64,000 bases of DNA from Bradyrhizobium sp. CCGUVB1N3 (GCF_024199925.1 NZ_JANADR010000001.1:434001-498000); one strand, 5' to 3'; shown: positions 17,423 to 26,317, numbered from the stretch's first letter. Numbers and translations: made by a program. Notes: generated by a model not told the origin, from the sequence alone.

Positions 17423-17519
17423 CGAGGTAGGCCGAGATCGCTCTTGCAGCCGGGGCTTTGCCCGGCGGCAAAGTTTGAACGGGCCGAACTCGCTGGCGGC
17501 TGTCATCGACGGGCTCGCG

Positions 17520-18542
17520 ATGCGCCCACGGGAATCGCGCTCATCTGTTTCAACGAAATCTAGTGTTGAAGGTCTCCAAACTGAACGGGGACGTCTTGAG
17601 CGCGCCGCCGATGATCAGCAAAGTCGCAACGCGGCGGACTTGATGCAAGACTTCTACGATCAAATTGTCGAACTGTGGGGCAGCGGGGAGGTTGCTCGTG
17701 AATCTGTGCAACCTGGCTCTGCATGGTCTGCCCAGTGGCTGGAGTTTCCTGGTTGCGTGGCCATCAGGGGTGGATTTGGCTTTGACACCAAGACCGACGT
17801 AGTTCTTCCACCAAGCTTGTTTATCTGCCTGCATTTCGACAGCACAGGCGAGGGGGCCAGTGGCTCAGCGCACAAGGAAGTTGCTGGCGAAACGAAAATC
17901 TCGGTAGTTGCCGTCCGCGAACCCGGCGCGGTGGGTGAGACAATTCGACGCGGCGAGAGCTTCGCGATCGGCTTGGCATTCGCCCAAGGTTCGATCGGCG
18001 GGCTTGGCCTCGAGAAAGAGTTTCTTGCGCTCTTCAAGGAGAGCAGAGCGAAGACGACGGTTGCTTCGTTGAAAGCAACTCCGCGGATTCAGGCCATCGC
18101 TGCGGAGATGTTCTCGGCATCCCTTGACAGAAGCGGTGCTCAACTGCTGTTGCGTGCGCATGCCGCGGAGATCTTGGTCTATACGCTGTTCAATGCGCAC
18201 GGCCAGGTCGAGCCGGACCTGGCTGTGGATCAGAAACGAATCCGACTTCAATCCGTGAAGGACCAGATCGACGCGGATCCCGGCTATCCGTGGAGCATCC
18301 CGGAATTGGCGCGGCGCGCTGGGCTAAGTCACCGATCTCTCAATCAGCAGTTCCAAATGGTCTATGGCGAAAGCGCGATCGACTATCTGAGGAATAAGCG
18401 GCTGGATGCCGCACGCGACATTCTGCTTCACCAACGCTTGTCGGTCACTGAAACGGCCTACCGGGTCGGCTATGCGCACCCGGCAAATTTTGCCACGGCT
18501 TTTCGCAGGCGCTTTGGCCACTCACCGAGTCGTTGCCGCTGA
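17520..18542 (+). CDS. AraC-family regulator (PchR-like), probable siderophore-responsive activator
   Basis: About 340 residues from the ATG at 17520; ATG 17643 (299 residues) is an equally possible start and closer to PchR length. The C-terminal 100 residues hold two helix-turn-helix units: IPELARRAGLSHRSLNQQFQ and VTETAYRVGYAHPANFATAF, ending FRRRFGHSPSRCR. The N-terminal part would be the ligand-sensing domain. PchR-type proteins bind a ferric siderophore and switch on the receptor gene. Its position between the biosynthesis operon and the TonB receptor gene fits that role. The PLP gene ends 97 bases upstream, leaving room for its own promoter. Confidence 0.82.
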   Translation: MRPRESRSSVSTKSSVEGLQTERGRLERAADDQQSRNAADLMQDFYDQIVELWGSGEVARESVQPGSAWSAQWLEFPGCVAIRGGFGFDTKTDVVLPPSLFICLHFDSTGEGASGSAHKEVAGETKISVVAVREPGAVGETIRRGESFAIGLAFAQGSIGGLGLEKEFLALFKESRAKTTVASLKATPRIQAIAAEMFSASLDRSGAQLLLRAHAAEILVYTLFNAHGQVEPDLAVDQKRIRLQSVKDQIDADPGYPWSIPELARRAGLSHRSLNQQFQMVYGESAIDYLRNKRLDAARDILLHQRLSVTETAYRVGYAHPANFATAFRRRFGHSPSRCR

Positions 18543-18738
18543 TTTCAATCTGCCGATCTTGTAGCGGCCTGCATTCACATGCGTCTTTCTGCATGACATC
18601 CCGTCGCGCCGATGAAGCGGTCGCGACGGCGCAGGTTTGGAGAGCCTCCACAAGAGATCAAAAGTCATTTGCGCGCTCGCAAAGGCGACGCGCGCTCAAA
18701 TCTGATTTGTCCGGGTTGGTCGAGAATACAACTTTGGG

Positions 18739-21027
18739 ATGACAATGGGGCGCAACGATAAGAAAACATTCATTTGCGGTCAGCTGGTGAAGGCTGGCTT
18801 GGGATTGGTCGGCTTGGGAGTGGCCATGCAGGCAACTCCATCCGCCGCGCAGGTGTCCGAGGCTGGTCCGGATGGGAAGACATCATTGCCTCCGGTCACG
18901 GTGGATGCTCCCAGTCAGCCCCGGGCGCGCACCCAGACGGCCACGCGGGGCCCGCAATCACCCCGCGGGCGGGCGGTATCGCAGCGCAATTCGGGCGGCA
19001 CGTCAGCAGGCAGGAATCCGAACGAGCGCAGTTCCGGCGTTGAGCGGGCCAATGGCTCGAGTGAGACCAGCTACGTTGCGGAAACAAGCACAGCGTCCAC
19101 GAAAACGAGCACGCCGCTGATCGAAACGCCGCAATCGATTTCGGTCGTGACGCGCAAGCAGCTCAGCGACCGGGCGGTTCAATCGTTGACGGAGGCGGTC
19201 GGTTATGAGCCGGGGGTCCGCATCGATGCGGCTGGCTTCGATCCGCGATTTGATTCCATCTCGCTACGCGGCTTCGATGTCACCTACAATGGCGTCTATC
19301 TCGATGGGCTGCGCCTCGTCGGCGCAGGCCTCGGCGTGTTCAAGACCGAGCCCTACGGCCTCGACAGCATTACGGTCGTTCGCGGGCCGAGCTCGGCGCT
19401 GTATGGCCTCGGCTCCCCCGGCGGCCTGATCGATCTATCGAGCAAGTTGCCGACAAGCCAGCCGTTCCACGAGGTGCAGACGCTGTTTGGCGACCGTAGC
19501 CGCTATCAGGGCAATTTCGATCTCTCTGGTCCGCTCGATTCCACCGGTCAGTTCCTCTATCGACTGACGGGCGTCGTTCGCGACGCGGATGTGTTCGTGC
19601 CCGGCGGCAAAGACGATCGTGTCTATATCGCGCCGGCCTTTACCTGGAAGCCCGACCAGTCGACGTCCTTTACGGTTCTCGCGGGCTACCAGAAATCCAA
19701 GACGCCGGGATCCATGTTCACCTATTCGTCGTCGACGGGGACCACTACCGATATCTATACCGGCAGCCCCTCTTACAACTCGCTCGACCAGGAGCAGGGC
19801 CGCGTCGGCTACATCTTCGAGCATGCGTTCGACAACGCGGTCACCGTGCGGCAAAAATTCCGCTACACGGATCTCGATTCGACCACGCGGTATGTAGGCT
19901 TTCTTGGCGCGCCGGTGAATGACGTCGTTTCGCGCTATACGGGCTACGTCCATGATCTGCTGAAATCGGCCGTTGTCGACAACCAGGTCGAGGCCAAGGT
20001 TGCGACCGGGCCTGTACAGCACACCGTACTGATGGGTTCCGACTACACATGGTCAAAGTTCAACGACATGCAGGGATTTGGGGGCGGCGTTTCCGATCTC
20101 AATCTGGCCGCGCCTGTCTATGGGCTCGAATCCATTCCCGATCCGGCGATTTCAGCTTCGATCGAGCAGCGGCAGACCCAATTGGGCGTCTACATCCAGG
20201 ACCAGGCCAAGTTGGATCACTGGATCCTCACATTGAGCGGTCGCAGCGACTGGGTGCGCACCACGGGGGAGGATCTGATCGCCGTTTCCCGGCAGGTGCA
20301 GTCCGACCAGGCCTACAGTGGACGAGCTGGACTGTCCTACGTCTTCGAGTCCGGTGTCGCGCCCTACGTGGCTTATTCGACCTCGTTCTTTCCGAACCTC
20401 GGTGTTGATCCGAATGGCGTCTTTTTCAAACCGACCACGGGTCGGCAGACGGAGATTGGCGTCAAATATCAGCTGCCAGGCACCAGGAGCTTCATCACTG
20501 CCGCGGTCTTCGATCTGACCCAGGATGGCGGCCTGGTGACGACAGGAACGGGCGTCACGGTTCAGCGGGGTGAGATCGAGAGCCGCGGTTTTGAACTGCA
20601 GGGGCTCGCGAGTCTCGGTGGCGGTTTTGATATCACGTCGTCCTACACGTATCTCGACATGGTCACTAAGCAGGCCGCGGACAGCGCGACGATCGGAAAA
20701 TTCCCATCGGGCAATCCGCCGCATACCGTCACGCTATGGGCAAACTATGCGATCCCGCAGGCCGCAGGGCTCAGCGTCGGCGGTGGCGTGCGATACATGT
20801 CGTGGAGCTACGGCGACGACGCGAACACGTTCAAGAACAGTGCAGTCACCTTGATCGACGCAGCATTGAAGTATGACCTGGGCCAGGCGGCCAAGGAGCT
20901 GAAGGGGATGCAGTTTCAGGTCAACGCCAAGAACCTGTTCAATCTGCACTACACCACGTGTCAGGTCGGCTACTGCTATCGCGGGGCGCCGCTGACGGTG
21001 ATCGCGACGCTCGGCTATCGCTGGTGA
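18739..21027 (+). CDS. TonB-dependent siderophore receptor, outer membrane
   Basis: 762 residues. Residues 1-38 look like a signal peptide ending PSAAQ. A low-complexity Pro/Arg/Ser linker runs to about 115. The plug starts at STPLIETPQSISVVTRKQL and contains EAVGYEPGVRI and VVRGPSSALYGLGSPGGLID. The remainder is a 22-strand-type barrel ending in the aromatic residues GYRW. No N-terminal STN signalling domain is seen, so it is a transporter rather than a FecA/FpvA-type transducer. It brings the ferric siderophore across the outer membrane using TonB energy. A 196-base upstream region separates it from the AraC gene, the likely activator. A stable hairpin follows its stop. Confidence 0.93.
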   Translation: MTMGRNDKKTFICGQLVKAGLGLVGLGVAMQATPSAAQVSEAGPDGKTSLPPVTVDAPSQPRARTQTATRGPQSPRGRAVSQRNSGGTSAGRNPNERSSGVERANGSSETSYVAETSTASTKTSTPLIETPQSISVVTRKQLSDRAVQSLTEAVGYEPGVRIDAAGFDPRFDSISLRGFDVTYNGVYLDGLRLVGAGLGVFKTEPYGLDSITVVRGPSSALYGLGSPGGLIDLSSKLPTSQPFHEVQTLFGDRSRYQGNFDLSGPLDSTGQFLYRLTGVVRDADVFVPGGKDDRVYIAPAFTWKPDQSTSFTVLAGYQKSKTPGSMFTYSSSTGTTTDIYTGSPSYNSLDQEQGRVGYIFEHAFDNAVTVRQKFRYTDLDSTTRYVGFLGAPVNDVVSRYTGYVHDLLKSAVVDNQVEAKVATGPVQHTVLMGSDYTWSKFNDMQGFGGGVSDLNLAAPVYGLESIPDPAISASIEQRQTQLGVYIQDQAKLDHWILTLSGRSDWVRTTGEDLIAVSRQVQSDQAYSGRAGLSYVFESGVAPYVAYSTSFFPNLGVDPNGVFFKPTTGRQTEIGVKYQLPGTRSFITAAVFDLTQDGGLVTTGTGVTVQRGEIESRGFELQGLASLGGGFDITSSYTYLDMVTKQAADSATIGKFPSGNPPHTVTLWANYAIPQAAGLSVGGGVRYMSWSYGDDANTFKNSAVTLIDAALKYDLGQAAKELKGMQFQVNAKNLFNLHYTTCQVGYCYRGAPLTVIATLGYRW

Positions 21028-21053
21028 GGTCCTCTCGGAAAAGTCCGCCAGTT

Positions 21054-21083
21054 CGGAGGCCTCCGCTTCGGCGTAGGCCTCCG
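21054..21083 (+). terminator. Hairpin between receptor and sigma-factor genes
   Basis: CGGAGGCCT (21054-21062) and AGGCCTCCG (21075-21083) are a perfect 9-base inverted repeat with a 12-base loop. There is no T-run after it, so it may attenuate or stabilise mRNA between the receptor and the sigma-factor gene rather than end transcription fully. Confidence 0.5.
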
Positions 21084-21108
21084 CATCCCCGGGTCAACGG
21101 ATGACATC

Positions 21109-21675
21109 ATGTTGAACGTCACAGGCAACGCGGATCAAGATGGACTCTTGAACACGCTGATCTGCAACCGGCGTCGTCTGATGGCGATTGCCGCGCGAAT
21201 CCTGGCATCGGAGGAGTTGGCGGAAGATGTCGTCCAGGACGTGATCCTCAAGGCATGCGATCTCAGGGGATTTCGTCCGGACTGCCCGTTGAGCTTTGCT
21301 TGTCGGATGGTCCGCAACCTCGCCATCGACCGGGCAAGGCAGCAGCGATGGGAGTTGCGGCACGTGCTGCCACCGGACGATCTCGATACTATTGAAGCCC
21401 CGATCGCCGACCCGCAATGCACGTTAGAAGGATGTGAAGCGCTGCGGATTGTCCTCAACGCTCTGGATCACCTTCCCGAGCGGACGCGCTCGGTCTTTAC
21501 GGCGCACCGGCTGGATGGCGTTCCGCAGAAAGCATTGGCCGCGAGTCTCGGCGTATCGCCGACCCTGGTGAACTTCATGATCCGGGACGCGCAGCGACAT
21601 TGCGTCGCCTGCCTCGAATCTCACGGGCCGCCACTGCGGACCGGTGTCACGGATCAATCTTGCAAAGCTGCCTGA
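21109..21675 (+). CDS. ECF RNA polymerase sigma factor, iron-starvation type (FecI/PvdS/RpoI-like)
   Basis: 188 residues. Region 2 is AARILASEELAEDVVQDVIL through FACRMVRNLAIDRARQQR, and region 4 is LDHLPERTRSVFTAHRLDG followed by QKALAASLGVSPTLVNFMIR, the promoter -35 reading helix. Region 4 resembles FecI/PvdS/RpoI sigma factors used under iron limitation. No FecR-type anti-sigma gene is adjacent, so control is probably through its own transcription, as for PvdS and RpoI. The two IS boxes in the divergent biosynthesis promoter are its expected targets. It lies between the receptor and the esterase/FhuC genes. Confidence 0.88.
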   Translation: MLNVTGNADQDGLLNTLICNRRRLMAIAARILASEELAEDVVQDVILKACDLRGFRPDCPLSFACRMVRNLAIDRARQQRWELRHVLPPDDLDTIEAPIADPQCTLEGCEALRIVLNALDHLPERTRSVFTAHRLDGVPQKALAASLGVSPTLVNFMIRDAQRHCVACLESHGPPLRTGVTDQSCKAA

Positions 21676-21711
21676 GGAATAATCTGTCGGCTGCCTGTGT
21701 TGGAGACTATC

Positions 21712-22611
21712 GTGAACGAAATACCGGCGCGCATCGCCGATACGCTTCAATTCGATCTCGCACCACGACGTGGTGGTGCGCCGTATCGGATCTTCTATCG
21801 CGCTCCGGCGGGTGAGGCGCCGGCCGATGGGTGGCCGATCCTTTATCTTCTGGACGGCAATGCGGTGATCGGTACTGCAGTGGATGTGCTGCGGGTTCAG
21901 GGCAGCTATCCGCTCGGGACGGGCATTTCGAATGGGATACTGGTAGGGATCGGCTATCCCACGGACGATGCCTACGACAGCGTCCGCCGGTCATGGGACA
22001 TGGGGCCGCCGCCCGGCCGCACCTATCCACCGCACAGTCCGGGCGGGCCGGATGTTCGAACCGGAGGAGCCGACGAATTTCTCGCTTTCATTGAGGATGA
22101 GCTCAAGCCAGAGATCTCGCGGCGGATCGCCGTGGATTTGACGCGTCAGGCGATTTTCGGCCACTCGTTTGGAGGACTTTTTGTTCTTCATGCTCTTTTC
22201 AATCGGCCGGATGCGTTCGCAACCTGGATCGCGATCAGCCCCGCAATCTGGTGGGAGGAGGGAGCTATCCTGGCTGCCGCGACGCGGTTTGAGGCCACCA
22301 GCGGACCGCGTTTCGGGAGGGTTCTGCTTGCTGCAGGCGAATATGAGCAGCGACTTGCTCCTTTCCAGGAGACCGCACCTGATGCCGCGTCGCGCGCAGT
22401 GCGCTTTGCCGAGAGCCGGATCGTCGATAATGCCTGCGCCATGGCGGATCGTCTGTCGTCCATCTCCGGCCAGCATGTGCGATTTGAATTGTATTCGGGT
22501 GAGACCCACATGTCGGTGCTTCCGGCCGCCGTCAATTCGGCCGTGCGATTTTCGTTCGGGCCGGAGTCCGGACCAGTGTCTCGTGTGGGCGCGCAGCAAA
22601 CGCGGTCATGA
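21712..22611 (+). CDS. Esterase-D/IroE-like alpha/beta hydrolase, probable siderophore esterase
   Basis: 299 residues from a GTG at 21712 with GGAG six bases upstream; a GTG at 21697 is a less supported alternative. GRTYPPHSPGG and the nucleophile elbow IFGHSFGGLFVLHALF (Ser in GHSFGG) match the Fes/IroE/BesA family, and the catalytic His sits in YSGETHMSVLP near the end. There is no N-terminal Fes domain or clear signal peptide, so it acts in the cytoplasm. Such enzymes cut ester bonds in ferric siderophores to release iron. This suggests that the product of the neighbouring NRPS contains ester linkages. Its stop overlaps the FhuC start (ATGACGTT). Confidence 0.85.
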   Translation: MNEIPARIADTLQFDLAPRRGGAPYRIFYRAPAGEAPADGWPILYLLDGNAVIGTAVDVLRVQGSYPLGTGISNGILVGIGYPTDDAYDSVRRSWDMGPPPGRTYPPHSPGGPDVRTGGADEFLAFIEDELKPEISRRIAVDLTRQAIFGHSFGGLFVLHALFNRPDAFATWIAISPAIWWEEGAILAAATRFEATSGPRFGRVLLAAGEYEQRLAPFQETAPDAASRAVRFAESRIVDNACAMADRLSSISGQHVRFELYSGETHMSVLPAAVNSAVRFSFGPESGPVSRVGAQQTRS

Positions 22612-23444
22612 CGTTCTCGCCAGGATGCCACTCCGATCCGTCTGCGGTTTCCCTCGATCCGATTTCGGATACACCGCTGTTCGAGTTGAATGGTGCCGGC
22701 TTCAAGCTGGCTGAGCGCACGCTGTTTGATCCATTGACGCTCGACTTGCGCGCTCGGAAGGTCATCGGGGTGATTGGCCGAAATGGCTCCGGCAAGTCGA
22801 CATTGGTCAAGTTGCTTGCGCGTCAGCAGCCGGCCTCCGTGGGCGTCATTCGCTTCAAGGGGATCGATCTGCAAAGATGGAGCAACCGGCCGTTTGCCCG
22901 CAAGGTTGCGTATCTGCCGCAGCAGACGCCTCTCGCCCCGGCCGTTCTGGTTCGTGAGTTGGTCGCGTTCGGCCGCTATCCGTGGCACGGCGCGCTCGGC
23001 CGTTTCGGCGCTCTCGACAAGGACAAGGTCTCAGTGGCGATGCGGCAGACGGGAACCGAGGTCTTTGCCGATCGGCTCGTCGACACTCTCTCAGGCGGGG
23101 AGCGTCAGCGAACCTGGCTTGCCATGCTCCTTGCGCAGGATACCGAATGTCTCTTACTCGATGAGCCAACCTCGGCCCTGGACATTGCACATCAGATCGA
23201 GGTCCTCTCGCTCGTGTGCCGTCTGTGCCATGAACGCGGTCTGGGAGTCGTCATGGTTTTGCACGACATGAACATGGCCGCGCGCTTCTGCGACGAGATC
23301 ATCGCGCTCCAGTCCGGACGTGTCGTCGTGTGCGGACCGCCGAAAGTGATCATGACGCCAATGATCCTTGAGAAGATCTATGGCGTGTCCATGGGCGTCA
23401 CGCGTTGTCCGGAAACGGGCCGCCCCATCAGCTATCCACGCTGA
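22608..23444 (+). CDS. fhuC: Iron-siderophore ABC transporter ATP-binding protein (FhuC-like)
   Basis: 278 residues. Walker A is GRNGSGKSTLVK (about residue 56), the signature is LSGGERQRTWLAMLLAQ, Walker B is CLLLDEPTSALD, and the H-loop is LHDMNMAARF. LPQQTPLAPAVLVRELVAFG and GRYPWHGALGRFG are typical of FhuC/FepC-type ATPases. The ATG overlaps the esterase stop. It is the only ATPase of this class in the window, so it most likely powers the FhuB/FhuD pair encoded 16 kb away on the other strand. Confidence 0.92.
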   Translation: MTFSPGCHSDPSAVSLDPISDTPLFELNGAGFKLAERTLFDPLTLDLRARKVIGVIGRNGSGKSTLVKLLARQQPASVGVIRFKGIDLQRWSNRPFARKVAYLPQQTPLAPAVLVRELVAFGRYPWHGALGRFGALDKDKVSVAMRQTGTEVFADRLVDTLSGGERQRTWLAMLLAQDTECLLLDEPTSALDIAHQIEVLSLVCRLCHERGLGVVMVLHDMNMAARFCDEIIALQSGRVVVCGPPKVIMTPMILEKIYGVSMGVTRCPETGRPISYPR

Positions 23445-23684
23445 CAAGGATAGAACGCGCGGCTCTTAGAGCGGTCGGAGCGGCAAATCACGGATTGGCT
23501 CTCGTTGGCTGCAGCTGGCTTAAGCTTGCTCATGACGGATCGGATGGATAGTTCAAGTGTTTCAGTTGCCTAGAGGGCGGCGTGTGCGCGACCTCCACGG
23601 GGAAATCAAGAGAAATCTGGTCACGTCGAGTGTGGGCAGGCCTAGTGAACGGGGCAGAGTGGGCAAGTCTGGCGACGTCAGCAA

Positions 23685-24476
23685 ATGAAGACGATTTATC
23701 GAGGCATCATTGGACTCTCAGTAGGCGAAATCCATCTTTGGCTTGCGGACGACCGGCTTGATCTCGTGACGGCAGCCGCTTCACGCTCTTTTTTGGCTCC
23801 GGACGAAAAGCAGCACGAACTGCGCTTTCACTTCGAAAGAGACAGGGACCGGTACCTTGCGACGCGTGCGCTGGTTCGAAGGGTACTATCGAGGTATCAA
23901 CCCTTGCACCCAGCAGACTGGGTGTTTTCGCAGAACGCGTACGGGCGTCCGGAAATTGACGCCATGCGGACGGGAATCCGCGATCTGTTCTTCAACGTTT
24001 CACACACAACCGGTCTGATTGTTCTGGCAGTTGCAACGGGCCGGGCGGTAGGAGTGGATGTCGAGAACACCCAGAGGGACAAAGATCTGCTAGATGTCAC
24101 GAAGCAGGTCCTTTCGCCAGAGGAGCTGCAGGATCTTGTCAAAGTGCCGGGCGAGCTCAAGGTTGAGCGGTTTCTTCAATACTGGACTCTCAAGGAAGCC
24201 TACATCAAGGCACGCGGAAAGGGAGTGTCCATACCTCTAGAAAAGCTTGGTTTCCGATTCGACCAGAGCGGCACTATTGATCTGGAAATCGCTCCAGAAC
24301 TGGCTGACGCCCCCTGTCGTTGGCAATGTTGGCAATTCCGTCCTGAGGATGGCTACCTCATCGCGCTCTGCGCTGAGCGCATTGAACACATACCGACGGG
24401 CATCGTTGCAAGAAGAATGACTTCATCCGGCGTGGACGAAATTATCCCGGTGCAAGTTGATCGCGTGTCGGCATAG
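23685..24476 (+). CDS. 4'-phosphopantetheinyl transferase, Sfp type
   Basis: 263 residues. LFFNVSHTTGLIVLAVATG followed by AVGVDVENTQRD holds the CoA and Mg-binding residues. FLQYWTLKEAYIKARGKGV is the second family signature (W-x-x-K-E-A-x-x-K). It transfers the phosphopantetheine arm of CoA to the NRPS carrier domain (Ser1011), which is required for siderophore synthesis; VbsP and PcpS are equivalents. It lies 240 bases after fhuC with no clear IS box in that gap, so it may have its own promoter. Its 3' end faces the IclR gene. Confidence 0.92.
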   Translation: MKTIYRGIIGLSVGEIHLWLADDRLDLVTAAASRSFLAPDEKQHELRFHFERDRDRYLATRALVRRVLSRYQPLHPADWVFSQNAYGRPEIDAMRTGIRDLFFNVSHTTGLIVLAVATGRAVGVDVENTQRDKDLLDVTKQVLSPEELQDLVKVPGELKVERFLQYWTLKEAYIKARGKGVSIPLEKLGFRFDQSGTIDLEIAPELADAPCRWQCWQFRPEDGYLIALCAERIEHIPTGIVARRMTSSGVDEIIPVQVDRVSA

Positions 24477-24497
24477 AGCCATTCGCTCCGGCGCTTG

Positions 24498-25268
24498 CTA
24501 CTGATCGACGATCGCGTCGATTTCCTCCTTCAGAAGTTCACCATAGCGTTCGATGACGCCGGGCGTCAGTTTCGCGCAGAGCAGCGTGAAGCTGAGCGCG
24601 GCGCCCGGCTTGTCGCCCGGCGTGATGATCGGCATTCCAACTCCGGCAATGCCGGGAATGAGTTCACCCAGGTCCACGGCGTAGCCGCGCCGGCGGGTAT
24701 CGGCGATCAATTGGCGAACCTTGTCCTCGGTGAGGTTGCGATAGGACGCGAAGCGCCCGAGATTGGCGCGGATGATGTAGTCCTGCTCGTCCTCGTCGAG
24801 GAATGCGAGCATCGCGATCGAGCCAGGGCCGACGCCGAGGGGCACGAAGCCGCCGACCGATCCCGTCAGCGTCGGCACGATGCATTCGCCGTCGCGCCGG
24901 TCGAGGCAGACTGAATCATGGTTGAAGCGGGCCATCAGGTGGGTCGTGTCGCCGGTGCGGCGCCTGAGCCGAGTCAGCGCGACCTCGCAGCGGCTGATGA
25001 TGCCGGGGCCGCGGGCTGCGCGGACGCCGTAGATCGCCATGCGTGCACCTAGCCGGTAACGCCGCTTCTTGTCGTCGCGGGCGAGCAGCTTGTGGCCGAC
25101 CAGCGTGTTGAGGATGCGGTGACAGGTGGCGGTGTTCAGCCCGGAACGGGCCGTCAATTCCTTCAGCGACAGGCCCTCGACGCCGCCATCGGCGACGAGA
25201 TCCAGCAAGACGACGGTACGGTCGAGCAACTGGGCTCCACCGGACGGCGGTTGGACGATCGTGGGCAC
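24498..25268 (-). CDS. IclR-family transcriptional regulator
   Basis: 256 residues. The N-terminal helix-turn-helix is GLSLKELTARSGLNTATCHR followed by ILNTLVGHKLLARDDKKRRY. The C-terminal effector domain carries CIVPTLTGSVGGFVPLGVGP and ends PGVIERYGELLKEEID. IclR proteins bind a small metabolite and control an adjacent catabolic or transport operon. It is divergent from the amino-acid ABC importer, and an operator-like palindrome (TCACATTGTGA) lies directly upstream of its start. The effector is probably the transported amino acid or a breakdown product. Confidence 0.9.
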   Translation of the reverse strand: MPTIVQPPSGGAQLLDRTVVLLDLVADGGVEGLSLKELTARSGLNTATCHRILNTLVGHKLLARDDKKRRYRLGARMAIYGVRAARGPGIISRCEVALTRLRRRTGDTTHLMARFNHDSVCLDRRDGECIVPTLTGSVGGFVPLGVGPGSIAMLAFLDEDEQDYIIRANLGRFASYRNLTEDKVRQLIADTRRRGYAVDLGELIPGIAGVGMPIITPGDKPGAALSFTLLCAKLTPGVIERYGELLKEEIDAIVDQ

Positions 25269-25274
25269 AAAATC

Positions 25275-25285
25275 TCACATTGTGA
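25275..25285. promoter_or_regulatory. Candidate IclR operator palindrome
   Basis: TCACATTGTGA is a perfect 5+1+5 palindrome six bases upstream of the iclR start, in the divergent region before the ABC importer operon. A second short palindrome GAACGTTC lies at 25291-25298. The position fits autoregulation and control of the importer operon; assignment to this IclR protein is inferred. Confidence 0.5.
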
Positions 25286-25466
25286 AAAAAGAACGTTCGA
25301 TAGCTTGTACATTGAGAAAGATGTGTCTCCAATGATGAAAATTAGATCGCTCAAGAGGGGTGCATATTTTTTGAGCGACCTGATTTCTGCATTCGCACAA
25401 GGCTAATGGCTGACGCGGCGCCGCGGCAACGGCACCGGAAGGCCGTGATTTATCCAGAGGAACAGG

Positions 25467-26297
25467 ATGACAGGCTTCAAAAGGATGATGGGCGTTTCCG
25501 TTCTCGCGCTCGCTGCCGTCTTTGCGGGTGGCGCCGCCGTGGCGGGTACGCTCGAGAACGTCAAGGCACGCGGCAAGCTGATCGTCGGCGTGAAGAACGA
25601 CTACGTGCCCTACGGCTATTTGAACGACAAGGGCGAAGTCGTCGGCTTCGAGGTCGCGCTTGCCAAGTACGTCGCCAAGGAGCTCCTCGGCTCCGAGGAC
25701 AAGATCGAGCTCGTGCCGGTCATCGCTGCCAATCGCATCGATTTCCTGACCGCAGGCCGCATCGATGCCATCTTCGCCACACTTGGCGTCACGGCCGAGC
25801 GCGCCAAGGTCATCGACTTCACGACGGAATATGTTTCCGCCGCCGGCCCATCGGTGCTGATGGCCAAGGACGCGACGCTCTCCAAATGGGAAGAGCTGAA
25901 GGGCAAGTCGATCTGCGGCATCCAGGGCTCCTACTACAACAAGAAGATGACCGAGGAGTTCGGTATCACTCTGGTCGCCTTCAAGACGCAGCCGGAAGCC
26001 TATCGCGCGCTGAAGGACAATCGCTGCATCGGCTTCGTCTTCGACGACATGACGCTTCAGCAGAAGCTCAAGGAGCCCGATTGGGCGAGCTACAAGATCG
26101 CCGTTGCACCCTATGAATTCCAGCCGATGGCCGGCGGCGTCCGCAAGGACGACGCGGGGTTCCGCGAAGCCGTCGACAAGGCCATCGGGAAGGCCGAGGC
26201 CGAAGGCAAGCTGATTGCGTGGGAGACCGAGTTCGGCATGCCGCACTCCGACTACATCGCTGCGCGGGCAAAGGCTGCTTCTGCGAAGAAGAACTGA
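25467..26297 (+). CDS. Amino-acid-type ABC transporter substrate-binding protein
   Basis: 276 residues. A signal peptide covers residues 1-26 (SVLALAAVFAGGAAVAG). The start of the mature protein, LENVKARGKLIVGVKNDYVP, and GFEVALAKYVAKELLG are typical of family 3 (HisJ/GlnH-type) binding proteins. NRIDFLTAGRIDAIFATLGVT and FTTEYVSAAGPSVLM complete lobe 1. The lobe-2 signature GIQGSYYNKKMTEEFG is present. It collects an amino acid or amine in the periplasm for the two permeases that follow. Ligand not predictable by eye; the two FAD oxidases downstream suggest an amino acid or amine that is oxidatively deaminated or demethylated. Confidence 0.9.
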   Translation: MTGFKRMMGVSVLALAAVFAGGAAVAGTLENVKARGKLIVGVKNDYVPYGYLNDKGEVVGFEVALAKYVAKELLGSEDKIELVPVIAANRIDFLTAGRIDAIFATLGVTAERAKVIDFTTEYVSAAGPSVLMAKDATLSKWEELKGKSICGIQGSYYNKKMTEEFGITLVAFKTQPEAYRALKDNRCIGFVFDDMTLQQKLKEPDWASYKIAVAPYEFQPMAGGVRKDDAGFREAVDKAIGKAEAEGKLIAWETEFGMPHSDYIAARAKAASAKKN

Positions 26298-26317
26298 CGG
26301 ACACGGAGCAGCAGCCT

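Noticed and set aside
17449..17466. GCCGGG/CCCGGC hairpin after the PLP gene as a terminator
   Set aside because: Only a 6-base stem with no T-run after it; too weak to claim as a terminator.
23484..23505. Possible iron-starvation promoter upstream of the PPTase gene
   Set aside because: It reads CAAAT with a 14-base spacer before CGT; both the first base and the spacing differ from TAAAT-N16-CGT.
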